Notes under the pieces: model-generated
Database searches by the model: none
Told to the model about the DNA's origin: nothing
What the model saw: only the letters and a program-made list of their open reading frames with translations
Shown: positions 17,202-25,508 of the stretch, in pieces
How the letters are laid out: every line of letters begins with the position of its first letter
Position numbering within the stretch: position 1 is the stretch's first letter
Source: Jatrophihabitans endophyticus
Lineage (GTDB): Bacteria > Actinomycetota > Actinomycetes > Mycobacteriales > Jatrophihabitantaceae
DNA: 64,000 nt
NCBI RefSeq assembly: GCF_900129455.1
Contig: NZ_FQVU01000005.1
Span: 248,001-312,000, forward strand
Reading direction: 5' to 3'
Position numbers and translations under genes: made by a program

Positions 17202-18580
17202 CGAACAAGTCGGTGACGACGCGCAACCCTGCGACCGGCGAGGCGCTCGCGACCTACGCCGCGCACGACGAGGCGGCGGTCGAGGAGGCGCTCGCGCAGG
17301 CGAGCGCGGCCGCGCAGGCCTGGGGCGCGACCTCGCTGACCGATCGGCTCGCCATGCTGCGCGCCTTGGGCGCGCTGCTCACTGAACGGCGTGCCGAGTA
17401 CGCCGCGCTGATCACCGCGGAGATGGGCAAGCCGATCACCGAAGCACTCGGTGAGATCGACAAGTGTGCGGGGAACTGCGAGGTCGTCGCCGATCTCGCG
17501 CCGCACTGGCTCGCCGATCACGAGGTCGCGTCCGGCGCCACCCGGTCCTGGCTGTCCTACGAGCCGCTGGGCGTCGTGTTCGCGGTCATGCCGTGGAACT
17601 TCCCGTTCTGGCAGGTGCTGCGCTTCGCCTGCGCGGCGCTCTCGGCCGGCAATGCCGCCCTGCTCAAGCACAGTCCGGACGTGACGGGGTCGGCGCTGGC
17701 GATCGAGACGCTCTTCGCCGACGCCGGGGCGCCGGCCGGGCTGTTCCGCAGCCTCGTCGTCCCGGCCGAGGACGTCGCCGCCGTGTCCCGCCGGGTCGTC
17801 GAGGACGCCCGCGTCGCGGCGGTGACCCTGACCGGCAGCGAGCGCGCCGGCTCGTCGCTCGCTTCGCTGGCCGCGGCGCAGATCAAGAAGTCCGTCCTGG
17901 AGCTCGGCGGCTCGGACCCGTTCGTGGTGCTGGCCGACGCCGACGTGCCGGCGGCCGCCGCGACGGCGGTCCGCGCGCGCTTCACCAACACCGGCCAGAG
18001 CTGCGTGTGCGCCAAGCGGTTCGTCGTCCACCAGGACGTCGCGGACGAGTTCGTCGAGCACTTCCTGCGTGGCGTCGCGGCGCTGACCGTGGGGGACCCG
18101 ACCGACGCTGCGACGACCGTCGGACCGATGGCGCGGCCGGACCTGCGCGACGGCATCGTCGACCAGGTCGAGCGGAGCGTCGCGCAGGGCGCGCGGCTGG
18201 TCACCGGGGGCGGGGCCATCGACGCGCCGGGCTGCTGGGTCGAGCCGACCGTCCTCGACGACGTCCGGCCCGGTATGGCCGCGTTCGACGAGGAGACGTT
18301 CGGGCCGGTCGCCGCGATCAGCCGGGCCCGCGACGACGATGACGCGGTCGAGCTCGCCAACGCCACCACCTTCGGCCTCGGCGCCTCGGTGTGGGGCGGC
18401 GACGAGCACGCGCTGGCGATCGGGCGCCGCATCAGGTCGGGCGCGCTGTTCGTCAACGCCATGGTCGCCTCCGACCCCCGCCTGCCCTTCGGCGGTGTCG
18501 GCCGAAGCGGGTACGGCCGCGAGCTGTCGGCCGAGGGCGTGCGCGAGTTCACCAACGTCCGCACGGTGGTCGTCGCCTGA
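17198..18580 (+). CDS. Aldehyde dehydrogenase (succinate-semialdehyde type)
   Basis: A 460-residue NAD(P)-dependent aldehyde dehydrogenase. Coenzyme-site motif MPWNFPFWQ lies near residue 130, the general-base glutamate is in LELGGSDPFVV near 233, and the catalytic cysteine is in TGQSCVCAKR near 268. The length and motifs match the succinate-semialdehyde dehydrogenase branch. It overlaps the FAH gene by ATGA and the following VOC gene by one base. Its likely job is oxidation of an aldehyde released by hydrolysis in the pathway. Confidence 0.92.
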   Translation: MTNKSVTTRNPATGEALATYAAHDEAAVEEALAQASAAAQAWGATSLTDRLAMLRALGALLTERRAEYAALITAEMGKPITEALGEIDKCAGNCEVVADLAPHWLADHEVASGATRSWLSYEPLGVVFAVMPWNFPFWQVLRFACAALSAGNAALLKHSPDVTGSALAIETLFADAGAPAGLFRSLVVPAEDVAAVSRRVVEDARVAAVTLTGSERAGSSLASLAAAQIKKSVLELGGSDPFVVLADADVPAAAATAVRARFTNTGQSCVCAKRFVVHQDVADEFVEHFLRGVAALTVGDPTDAATTVGPMARPDLRDGIVDQVERSVAQGARLVTGGGAIDAPGCWVEPTVLDDVRPGMAAFDEETFGPVAAISRARDDDDAVELANATTFGLGASVWGGDEHALAIGRRIRSGALFVNAMVASDPRLPFGGVGRSGYGRELSAEGVREFTNVRTVVVA

Positions 18581-18999
18581 TGCGGCTCGACCACGTCGGC
18601 CTCAGCGTCGCCGACCTGCCCGCGATGACCACGTGGTACGTGCGCGCGCTCGAGCTGCAGGTCGAGTTCGAGTTCGCGCTCGACGGTGTCGACTTCCGCG
18701 GTGCGATGCTCCGCTCGGCGGACGGGTGGCGCCTGGAGCTGCTGCATCGTCCGGAAGGGCGCCCCGGCCTGCAGGCGGCGAACCCGGTCGAGGCGGCGCT
18801 GACCCACGGCTTCGGTCACATCGCGCTCGACGTCGCGGTGGTGGACGACGCCTACGACGCGCTGCTCGACGCGGGCGCCACCGACCGCATGAGCCCGCGG
18901 CCGTCCCCGGAGCCGGGGGTGCGGATGGCCTTCGTCGCCGACCCCGAGGGCAACCTGGTCGAACTGCTCGACCGCACGACGTCAGGGGGAACACGATGA
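18580..18999 (+). CDS. VOC family protein (single-module glyoxalase/dioxygenase fold)
   Basis: A 139-residue vicinal-oxygen-chelate protein with one pair of beta-alpha-beta-beta-beta units. Candidate metal ligands are the histidine in LDHVGLSVADL at the N-terminus, the histidine in GFGHIALDV near residue 86, and the glutamate in DPEGNLVELLD near 130. This ligand set fits glyoxalase- and epimerase-like enzymes as well as dioxygenases. It sits between the aldehyde dehydrogenase and an SDR, overlapping both by 1 and 4 bases. The reaction cannot be told from sequence. Confidence 0.85.
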   Translation: MRLDHVGLSVADLPAMTTWYVRALELQVEFEFALDGVDFRGAMLRSADGWRLELLHRPEGRPGLQAANPVEAALTHGFGHIALDVAVVDDAYDALLDAGATDRMSPRPSPEPGVRMAFVADPEGNLVELLDRTTSGGTR

Positions 19000-19766
19000 C
19001 CGGGCGACTCGACGACAGGATCGCGCTGATCACGGGGATCGGTGGTGGCATGGGGCGCACCGCCGCGCTGCGGTTCGCCGCCGAGGGTGCCCGAATCGTG
19101 GGCTGCGACGTGAACGAGCAGACCCTCGCGGAGACGCTGACGCTCGTCCGCGCGGCGGGCGGCGAGATCGCGGGCTTCGCGCCCGTCGACCTGTCCGACG
19201 CCGACGCGGCGGGGCGATGGGTGGAGTCGGCGGCGGCGGTGTTCGGCGGCATCGACATCCTCTACAACAACGCCTCACACCCCGTGTTCGGCGCGATCGA
19301 CGAGCTGTCGGTCGAGTCGTGGGACCACGGCATCGCCAACGAGCTGAACCTGATCTTCTACACGACCCGGGTCGCGTGGGCGCACCTCAAGAAGTCCGGC
19401 GCCGGTGTCGTGGTCAACATCGGCTCGATCGCCGGCATGCGCGGGGTCGAGTTCATGCCGCAGAACGTCCACGGCGCGGCCAAGGCCGGTGTCATCAACC
19501 TGACCCAGCAGCTCGCCGTCGAGGGCGCGCCGCACGGCATCCGCGCGGTCTCGATCAGCCCGGGGTTCGTCGTCACCCCGGCGACCGAATGGCTGCTCGA
19601 CGGCGGGGACGAGGCGTTCCGCAGCAACCTCGCCCGGATCCCGCTCGGCCGCCCGGGACGTCCGGACGACATCGTCAACGCCGCCGTGTTCCTCGCCTCC
19701 GACGAGGCGTCCTGGATCACCGGTCACAACCTGGTCGTCGACGGGGGCGGCACCGTCCTCGGTTGA
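18996..19766 (+). CDS. Short-chain dehydrogenase/reductase with His replacing the catalytic Tyr
   Basis: A 256-residue SDR. The coenzyme motif is TGIGGGMGRTAALRF, and the N-terminal acidic residue in GCDVNEQ suggests NAD preference. The NNAS motif is YNNASHP and the catalytic serine lies in NIGSIAG. Where the YxxxK pair should be, the protein reads NVHGAAKAGV, so the tyrosine is replaced by histidine while the lysine remains. The C-terminal SPGFVVTPAT and VDGGGT are normal. The fold is intact, so it may act by a changed mechanism or not be a dehydrogenase. It overlaps the VOC gene by 4 bp. Confidence 0.88.
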   Translation: MTGRLDDRIALITGIGGGMGRTAALRFAAEGARIVGCDVNEQTLAETLTLVRAAGGEIAGFAPVDLSDADAAGRWVESAAAVFGGIDILYNNASHPVFGAIDELSVESWDHGIANELNLIFYTTRVAWAHLKKSGAGVVVNIGSIAGMRGVEFMPQNVHGAAKAGVINLTQQLAVEGAPHGIRAVSISPGFVVTPATEWLLDGGDEAFRSNLARIPLGRPGRPDDIVNAAVFLASDEASWITGHNLVVDGGGTVLG

Positions 19767-19818
19767 CGGTCGCGTCGTCGGTCCCGCTGCCACCACGTAG
19801 GAACGAAGGAAGAAGCGC

Positions 19819-20769
19819 ATGAACACCACCCCGAACGAGCACGGCATCACCCACCTGCGCCACGTCGACCTCGCGGTGCCCGACTTCGCCACGCAGCGGA
19901 CGTTCTACAAGGACACCTGGGGCCTGACCGAGGTCGGCACCGACGGTGAGCTGTCCTACCTCGCCGCCGAGGGCTCGCCGGAGCAGTACATCGTGCGGCT
20001 GCGCAGGGCGGCCGAGAAGCGGCTGGACCTCATCGCGTTCGGCATGGACAGCACCGCGTCGGTCGACGCGTTCGCGCAGACGCTCGCCGGCAGGGGCGTG
20101 CAGCTGGTCGGCGAGCCGGCCGCCCTGCAGACCGCCGGTGGCGGGTACGGCTTCCGGTTCTTCGACATCGACGGGCGCACCATCGAGGTCAGCGCCGACG
20201 TCGAGACCCGCCGGCACCGCCCGATCGAGGAACGCGAGGCCATCCCGGTGCGGCTGTCGCACGCGGTCATGAACAGCACCGACATCCACCGCACCCGCGA
20301 CTTCTACGCCGCGGTGCTCGGCTTCCGGCTCACCGACACCCTCTACACGCCGCACATGGGCCAGGTCATGCACTTCATGCGGTGCAACGACTGGCACCAC
20401 AGCCTGGCGATCGCCCACGGCCCGCACCCGTCGGTGCACCACGTCTCGTTCGAGATGCGGGGCATCGACGAGTACCTGCGCGGCACCGGGCGCGTGCTGC
20501 AGGCCGGCACCAAGAAGATCTGGGGCCCCGGCCGGCACACCGCCGGCGACAACACCTTCACCTACTTCCTCGACCCCAGCGGCAACACGATGGAGTACAC
20601 CACCGCGCTGGAGACGATCACGACCGACGAGTGGCACCCCACCGTGTACGACGTCACGCAGCCCGGGGTGCAGGACCAGTGGGGGATCGCCGACCCGTTC
20701 AGCGAGATCGTCGCGAAGGACAGCTTCAACGATCCCGACCGCGGCGTCTTCGTCGCCCCGCCGGTCTGA
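19819..20769 (+). CDS. Type I extradiol-dioxygenase-like VOC protein (two modules)
   Basis: A 316-residue protein with two VOC modules, the architecture of catechol 2,3-dioxygenase-type ring-cleavage enzymes. The N-terminal module (LRHVDLAVPDF) has degenerate ligands. The C-terminal module has the three expected Fe(II) ligands: H in VRLSHAVMNS (~residue 147), H in SVHHVSFEM (~210) and E in SGNTMEYTT (~258). The catalytic-region tyrosine and histidine are plausible in DWHHSLAIAHG. GGAAG precedes the ATG at 19819. It is the most likely ring-opening enzyme of the operon. Family members also open non-catechol rings, so the substrate is open. Confidence 0.85.
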   Translation: MNTTPNEHGITHLRHVDLAVPDFATQRTFYKDTWGLTEVGTDGELSYLAAEGSPEQYIVRLRRAAEKRLDLIAFGMDSTASVDAFAQTLAGRGVQLVGEPAALQTAGGGYGFRFFDIDGRTIEVSADVETRRHRPIEEREAIPVRLSHAVMNSTDIHRTRDFYAAVLGFRLTDTLYTPHMGQVMHFMRCNDWHHSLAIAHGPHPSVHHVSFEMRGIDEYLRGTGRVLQAGTKKIWGPGRHTAGDNTFTYFLDPSGNTMEYTTALETITTDEWHPTVYDVTQPGVQDQWGIADPFSEIVAKDSFNDPDRGVFVAPPV

Positions 20770-20774
20770 CCGCC

Positions 20775-21590
20775 GTGACCGAGCAGGCGGCGCACCCGCT
20801 GCACACCGGCCGGCTGGCCGGCAAGATCGTGGTCGTCACCGGGGCAGCCCGGGGGCAGGGCGCCGCCGAGGCGCGGGCGCTGGCCGCCGAGGGCGCGCTC
20901 GTCATCTCCACCGACGTGCTCGACTTCGACGCCGACGGTGCCGAGAGCCAGCCCTGGGCGCAGGGCAACGTCGTCGAGCGACGTCTGGACGTCACCGACG
21001 CCGACGGCTGGGCGCAGCTGGCCGACTGGCTGCGGGGCGAGCACGGTCGGGTCGACGCGCTGGTCAACAACGCCGGCGTCGCCGCCCGCGAGCGACTGCC
21101 GCACGTCTCGCTCGACCAGTGGCACCGGACGTTCGACGTCAACGTCACCGGTCCGCTGCTCGGCATGCAGGCACTGGTGCCGCTGATGGCGCCGGGGTCG
21201 AGCATCGTCAACATCTGCTCGGTCGCGGCCGTCTCCGGCCATGCGGCCGCGGCGTACACGGCCAGCAAGTGGGCGCTGCGCGGACTCTCCCGCTCGGCGT
21301 CGCTCGAGCTCGGCGAGCGCGGCATCCGCGTCAACGCGATCATGCCCGGGCTGATCGACACGCCGCTGATGGCGTCGGCGTCACCGGCCTTCGCCGACGC
21401 GGCCGTCGCCGAGGTGCCGCTCGGACGCATGGGCGTGCCCGCGGACATCGCGCCGACCGTCGTCTTCCTCGTCTCCGACGACTCGGCGTACTACAACGGC
21501 GCCGAGATCGTCATCGACGGCGGGCTGACCGCCCACGTCTCGCACAAGGGGATCGCCGACGCCACCAGACCGCCCGGGCCACCCGGGTGA
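20775..21590 (+). CDS. Short-chain dehydrogenase/reductase with intact catalytic residues
   Basis: A 271-residue SDR. The coenzyme motif is VVTGAARGQGAAEARAL, the NNAG motif is LVNNAGVAAR, the catalytic serine is in NICSVAAVSG, and YTASKWALRG supplies Tyr and Lys. The C-terminal IMPGLIDTPLM and VIDGGLT are typical. The GTG at 20775 starts 5 bp after the dioxygenase stop, and the end overlaps the second FAH gene by GTGA. It probably oxidises or reduces a hydroxy/keto intermediate. Unlike the SDR two genes upstream, it looks fully competent. Confidence 0.9.
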   Translation: MTEQAAHPLHTGRLAGKIVVVTGAARGQGAAEARALAAEGALVISTDVLDFDADGAESQPWAQGNVVERRLDVTDADGWAQLADWLRGEHGRVDALVNNAGVAARERLPHVSLDQWHRTFDVNVTGPLLGMQALVPLMAPGSSIVNICSVAAVSGHAAAAYTASKWALRGLSRSASLELGERGIRVNAIMPGLIDTPLMASASPAFADAAVAEVPLGRMGVPADIAPTVVFLVSDDSAYYNGAEIVIDGGLTAHVSHKGIADATRPPGPPG

Positions 21591-22507
21591 GGTTCGCGAC
21601 CGTCGCGCACGGGGGACGCACCGTGGCGGCCGTGGTCGCCCGCGACCGGGTGCACGAGCTCCCCGACCGGACGGTGGCCGACCTCGTGGCGTCGGGGCTG
21701 GCGGCCGCCCTCGAGGCAGGTGGGGCGGCCCTGGCCGGGCCGGGTGTGCCGCTTGCCGACGTCACGCTCGCGCTGCCGTACCGGCCGGCCAGCGTGCGTG
21801 ACTTCGTGACGTTCGAGAGCCACGTCGAGGGCGTGCGGCGCAGCGTCGAGGGCGCAGCCGGCGTCCCGTCGGCGTGGTACGACGCGCCGACGTTCTACTT
21901 CACCAACCCGCATGCGCTCTACGGCCCGGGTGCGGCAATACGCCGCCCGGCGCACTCGCGCGCCCTCGACTTCGAGCTGGAGGTCGGGGTTGTGCTCGGC
22001 CGCGACGGGGCGTCGCTGTCCGAGGCCGAGGCGCACGACGCGATCTTCGGCTACACCGTCGTCAACGACTGGTCGGCGCGTGACCTGCAGGCGCGCGAGA
22101 TGCAGGTCGGCCTCGGCCCGGCCAAGGGCAAGGACTTCGCCACCTCGATCGGCCCGTGGCTCGTCACGGCCGACGAGCTCGCACCGCGCCTCGACGGGAG
22201 CGGCCGGCTCGACCTCGACTGCCGGGTGTCCGTGAACGGCGTCCCGATCGGTCGGGACCGGCTCGCGCACATGCACTGGACCTTCCCGCAGCTGATCGCC
22301 TACGCCTCCCGTGACTCCGTGGTGCGTGCCGGCGACCTGCTCGCCTCCGGCACCACCGGGGGTGGCGGCTGCCTGGCCGAGCTGTGGGGCCGGCGCGGCA
22401 GCCAGGACCCGCCGCCGCTCGAGCCGGGTGACGAGGTGGTCATGCGGGTCGAGGGGATCGGCGAGCTCGCCGGCACGGTGGCCGACGACGCCGGCGGACG
22501 CGGATGA
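21587..22507 (+). CDS. Fumarylacetoacetate hydrolase (FAH) family protein 2
   Basis: A 306-residue FAH-superfamily enzyme, paralogous to the protein at 16215-17201. It shares VPSAWYDAPTFYF, acidic metal ligands in LDFELEVGVV, VVNDWSARDLQ, and GLGPAKGKDF, and ends with ASGTTGGGGCLAELWG. It is the last gene of the catabolic operon, coupled to the SDR by GTGA. Two FAH enzymes suggest two successive C-C or decarboxylation/hydration steps, or two alternative diketo substrates. Confidence 0.9.
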   Translation: MRFATVAHGGRTVAAVVARDRVHELPDRTVADLVASGLAAALEAGGAALAGPGVPLADVTLALPYRPASVRDFVTFESHVEGVRRSVEGAAGVPSAWYDAPTFYFTNPHALYGPGAAIRRPAHSRALDFELEVGVVLGRDGASLSEAEAHDAIFGYTVVNDWSARDLQAREMQVGLGPAKGKDFATSIGPWLVTADELAPRLDGSGRLDLDCRVSVNGVPIGRDRLAHMHWTFPQLIAYASRDSVVRAGDLLASGTTGGGGCLAELWGRRGSQDPPPLEPGDEVVMRVEGIGELAGTVADDAGGRG

Positions 22508-22526
22508 CCTGGTGATCCGGTTGCTG

Positions 22527-23078
22527 TCAGTCGTCGGAGACCGGTCGCCCGGCGCGGCGGCCCGTCCGTTCACCTCGCTCCGATGCGTCCAACGCGTCCG
22601 CCCAGGTTCGCAGTAGCCGTTCGAGCGCGCGGCGGTCCTCCCGCCGCAGCCCGGCCACCAGACGCTTCTCGTTCGCCATGTGCGCGGTGTACGCCTCATC
22701 GATGAGGGCGCGGCCGGTCTCGGTCAGCTCGACGACCAGCCGCCCGCGCCCGTCGTCGCGGTGCGGTGTGCGCCGCACCCAGCCCGCCTGCTCGAGCCGG
22801 TCGAGCCGCTTGGTGACGGCGCCCGTGGTCACCATGGTGCGTTCGGCGAGGTCGATGGGGCTCACCCCGGCGCCGTGACCCTCCCTGCGGAGGGTCGCCA
22901 GGATGTCGAACTCGCCCTCGCCGAGGCCGAACTGCCGGTACCCGGCGACGAGTTCCGCGGTCAGCCGTCCGGCCAACCGGTGCAGGCGCGCGACGACGGC
23001 CATGGGAGCGGTGTCGAGATCCGGGCGCTCGCGTCGCCACTGCGCCCGGATCTCGTCGACGCGGTCGGTCGAGGTCAC
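22527..23078 (-). CDS. MarR family transcriptional regulator, probably leaderless
   Basis: A 183-residue winged-helix regulator. The recognition region reads TMVTTGAVTKRLDRLEQAGW and the wing is RTPHRDDGRGRLVVELT, typical of MarR. The N-terminal and C-terminal helices form the dimer interface. A TATACT -10 element on the minus strand (23090-23085) lies 6 nt before the second of two consecutive GTG codons, so a leaderless start at 23078 is preferred over 23081. It is divergent from an EamA transporter and convergent with the catabolic operon. Two palindromes in the 39-bp gap are its probable operators. Confidence 0.88.
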   Translation of the reverse strand: MTSTDRVDEIRAQWRRERPDLDTAPMAVVARLHRLAGRLTAELVAGYRQFGLGEGEFDILATLRREGHGAGVSPIDLAERTMVTTGAVTKRLDRLEQAGWVRRTPHRDDGRGRLVVELTETGRALIDEAYTAHMANEKRLVAGLRREDRRALERLLRTWADALDASERGERTGRRAGRPVSDD

Positions 23079-23084
23079 CACGCC

Positions 23085-23127
23085 AGTATAGCTTCCACGG
23101 AAGCTACACTGGCTTCCATGGAAGCCA
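23085..23127. promoter_or_regulatory. Paired MarR operators and two overlapping leaderless promoters
   Basis: AGCTTCC-AC-GGAAGCT (23090-23105) and TGGCTTCC-AT-GGAAGCCA (23110-23127) are perfect dyads with a shared TTCC-N2-GGAA core, 21 bp apart. The second covers the ATG of the EamA gene at 23118. A plus-strand -10 TACACT (23105-23110) lies 7 nt before that ATG, and a minus-strand -10 TATACT (23090-23085) lies 6 nt before the marR GTG. Each palindrome therefore touches a -10 box, so MarR should repress both genes. Confidence 0.75.
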
Positions 23128-24017
23128 GCTCGTTGCGCGTCACGGCGGTGACCGCCGTCGCGCCGATCTCGTGGGGGTCGACCTACGTCGTCACGCGCCA
23201 CCTCCTGCCCATGGACGCGCCACTGTGGGGCGCGACGCTCCGCGCGCTGCCGGCCGGGCTGCTGCTGCTCGCGTTGTGTCGGCGGCTGCCGCAGGAAAGC
23301 TGGTGGTGGCGCTCGTTCGTCCTCGGCGCGATCAACTTCGCGGCGTTCTTCGTCCTCGTCTACGTCGCTGCCCAGCTGCTGCCCTCGTCGGTGGCGGCGT
23401 CCGTGATGGCTCTCGCCCCGCTCGCGCTCGGCGGGTTCGCCTTCGTGCTGCTCGGGCAACGACTGGACGCCCGGTTCTTCCTCGCGGCCGTGACGGGCGT
23501 GGTCGGCGTGGCCCTGCTCGTGGGGCTCCCGACCAGCGGGATCGACGCGCGCGGGGTTGCCGCCTCGGTGGGCGCGCTGCTGCTCTCCGCGGGCGGCTCG
23601 GTGTTGTCGACGAGATGGCGCGGTGACCTCCCGCTGCTCGCGTCCACCTGCTGGCAACTCCTCGCGGGCGGCCTGCTGCTGCTCGTGGCCGCCGCGCTCG
23701 TCGAAGGGACGCCACCTCGTCTCGGTCCGGTCGGCATCGTCGCGGTCACCTACGTCAGCGTCGTCGCGACCGCCGGCGCCTTCTGCTGCTGGTTCTTCGG
23801 CCTGTCACGGTCGACCGCCGGCAACGTCGGGCTGATCGGCCTGCTCAACCCGGCGACCGGCATCGCCCTCGGCGTCGTCCTGGCCGGCGAGACCCTCGGC
23901 CCATGGCAGGTCGTCGGCGCCGGGCTCGTGCTCGGCGCCATCGTCACCACGGTGACGTCGCGGGGTGGGGCCCGGCAGATCGGTCGACCTCGGCCCGGCA
24001 GGCACGAGCCGCGCTGA
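23118..24017 (+). CDS. EamA/DMT family permease
   Basis: A 299-residue drug/metabolite transporter with about ten hydrophobic helices in two EamA repeats. The first repeat begins with VAPISWGSTYVVTRHLLP, and the second half ends with LNPATGIALGVVLAGETLG. A short basic tail follows. The start codon lies inside a palindromic operator and 7 nt after a -10 box, so the mRNA is probably leaderless and MarR-controlled. Relatives export amino acids, nucleosides or small organics. Given the location it may export a toxic intermediate or substrate analogue. Confidence 0.9.
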   Translation: MEASSLRVTAVTAVAPISWGSTYVVTRHLLPMDAPLWGATLRALPAGLLLLALCRRLPQESWWWRSFVLGAINFAAFFVLVYVAAQLLPSSVAASVMALAPLALGGFAFVLLGQRLDARFFLAAVTGVVGVALLVGLPTSGIDARGVAASVGALLLSAGGSVLSTRWRGDLPLLASTCWQLLAGGLLLLVAAALVEGTPPRLGPVGIVAVTYVSVVATAGAFCCWFFGLSRSTAGNVGLIGLLNPATGIALGVVLAGETLGPWQVVGAGLVLGAIVTTVTSRGGARQIGRPRPGRHEPR

Positions 24018-24105
24018 CCGTCCCGCGCGAGCGATCGGGCGCGGCTATGCCCGCCATCACAACCGCGGACTTCCGACCTGGACGGGGCGGCGGCACAGTC
24101 GGGTC

Positions 24106-25272
24106 ATGTTCGAGTACTTCAGCGGGCCCAAGTACGTCTGGAATCTCGGCGTGTGCGCCACGTTGAACAACGGCGGTGCCATCGACGAGGTGGACCGCGC
24201 CTGTCGGCCGGCCCGTGACGCCACCGACGTCGACTCGGGCAGCGCGCTCTACATGCGGTCGTGGAAGGCGGTCGCCGATCAGGTCGCCGAGCAGGCCCGG
24301 GCCTCGGAGGCCGCGGGGCACCGCCGCACCGCCGGTCAGGAGTGGTACCGCGCCGGCCTCTACGTCTGCCAGTCCGAACGGCTGCTGAGCAACACCGACC
24401 CGGGACGCCGGGAGTACTACCGACAGGCGCTGGACGCGTTCGCGAAGGTCTTCGAGCTCGCCGACCCGGCGACGTCCCGGGTCGCGGTGCCGTTCGAGGG
24501 CACCACCCTGCCGGCGTACTTCTCGAATGCCAGCACCGACGGCGAACCTCGGCCCTGCGTGATCATGTGGAACGGGCTGGACTCCACCAAGGAGCACCTC
24601 TACTGCTCGGGCTGGCCGGCCGAGATGCGGGCGCGCGGGGTCTCGGTGCTGATGGTCGACTGCCCGGGCTCGGGCGAGACCCTGCGCTTCGGCGACCTGA
24701 AGGCACGCATCGAGACCGAGGACTGGGCCACGGCCTGCGTCGACTACCTCGAGACGCGCGACGACGTGGACCCCGAGCGGATCGGCCTTGCCGCGCAGTC
24801 GCTGGGCGGCTACTACGCGCCGCGGGCGGCCGCGTTCGAGAAGCGCATCAAGTTCGTCGCTGTCTGGGGCGCGAACCACAACTGGGGCGAGGTGCAGAAG
24901 AAGCGGCTGCAACGCGAGGGCGCGAACCCCGTGCCGCACTACTGGGCGCACGTGCTGTGGGTGTGGGGTTTCGACGACGTCGAGAAGTTCGTCGAGTACG
25001 CCGAGGGCATCACCCTCGACGGGGTGGTCGAGAAGATCACCTGCCCCTTCCTCATCGCCCACGGCGCCAACGACCGGCAGATCTCGGTCGCCTACGCGCA
25101 CCGGTCCTACGACCAGGCGATCAACTCCAGCAAGCGCGAGCTGCGGATATTCACCGCCGAGGAGGGCGCGGCGGAGCACGTCGGCCTCGACCATATGCCG
25201 CATATCAACGCCTACATCGCCGACTGGGTCGAGGACACGCTGGCCGAGCTCGACGCGGCCCCGTCGGCCTGA
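24106..25272 (+). CDS. Alpha/beta hydrolase similar to 2,6-dihydroxypseudooxynicotine hydrolase
   Basis: A 388-residue hydrolase. An N-terminal helical cap of about 130 residues precedes a core domain. The core has GLDSTKEHLYCSGW (oxyanion region), VDCPGSGETLRF, the nucleophile elbow AAQSLGGYYAPRA near residue 230, the acid in AHGANDRQ near 325, and a histidine near EHVGLDHM. The LDSTKE and SLGGYY features and the cap match the C-C hydrolase of nicotine breakdown (DHPON hydrolase) and FrsA-like esterases. It sits after the ring-cleavage operon and EamA gene, so carbon-carbon or ester hydrolysis of a pathway intermediate is likely. Confidence 0.8.
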   Translation: MFEYFSGPKYVWNLGVCATLNNGGAIDEVDRACRPARDATDVDSGSALYMRSWKAVADQVAEQARASEAAGHRRTAGQEWYRAGLYVCQSERLLSNTDPGRREYYRQALDAFAKVFELADPATSRVAVPFEGTTLPAYFSNASTDGEPRPCVIMWNGLDSTKEHLYCSGWPAEMRARGVSVLMVDCPGSGETLRFGDLKARIETEDWATACVDYLETRDDVDPERIGLAAQSLGGYYAPRAAAFEKRIKFVAVWGANHNWGEVQKKRLQREGANPVPHYWAHVLWVWGFDDVEKFVEYAEGITLDGVVEKITCPFLIAHGANDRQISVAYAHRSYDQAINSSKRELRIFTAEEGAAEHVGLDHMPHINAYIADWVEDTLAELDAAPSA

Positions 25273-25284
25273 CCGCGGGCCGCC

Positions 25285-25316
25285 GACGACCCTCGTGCTC
25301 GACGACCCTCGTGCTC
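25285..25316. repeat. 16-bp tandem duplication
   Basis: GACGACCCTCGTGCTC occurs at 25285-25300 and again at 25301-25316, followed by a partial third copy. Because 16 is not a multiple of three, it shifts the frame at the start of the ornithine-cyclodeaminase-like remnant. Confidence 0.85.
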
Positions 25317-25508
25317 GACGACGCGACGGTGCGCTCGGTCTTCGACCGGCGCAGCGCCGTCGGCGCGCTGCGGGCCGCGTACGGGGCGGACGCCGCTGTG
25401 GCACGTTTCCCGCCCCGCCGCATGGCCCGCGGTGACCACGGCTGGCTGCGAACGTTCGGCGGCGTCCCCGGCGGCGACCGACGCAGCGAATCCACGATCC
25501 GCAGATGA
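25311..25508 (+). pseudogene. N-terminal fragment of an ornithine cyclodeaminase/mu-crystallin-like gene
   Basis: Sixty-six codons starting at GTG 25311 read VLDDATVRSVFDRRSAV, then LRAAYGADAAVARFPPRRM and WLRTFGGV. This matches the N-terminus of ornithine cyclodeaminase / mu-crystallin family proteins (normally ~320 residues). The similarity stops near GGVPGGD, and the frame ends within 12 codons, leaving only the first quarter. A 16-bp tandem duplication disrupts the 5' end. A large internal or 3' deletion is the simplest explanation. No Rossmann domain is present, so it cannot be active. Confidence 0.6.
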
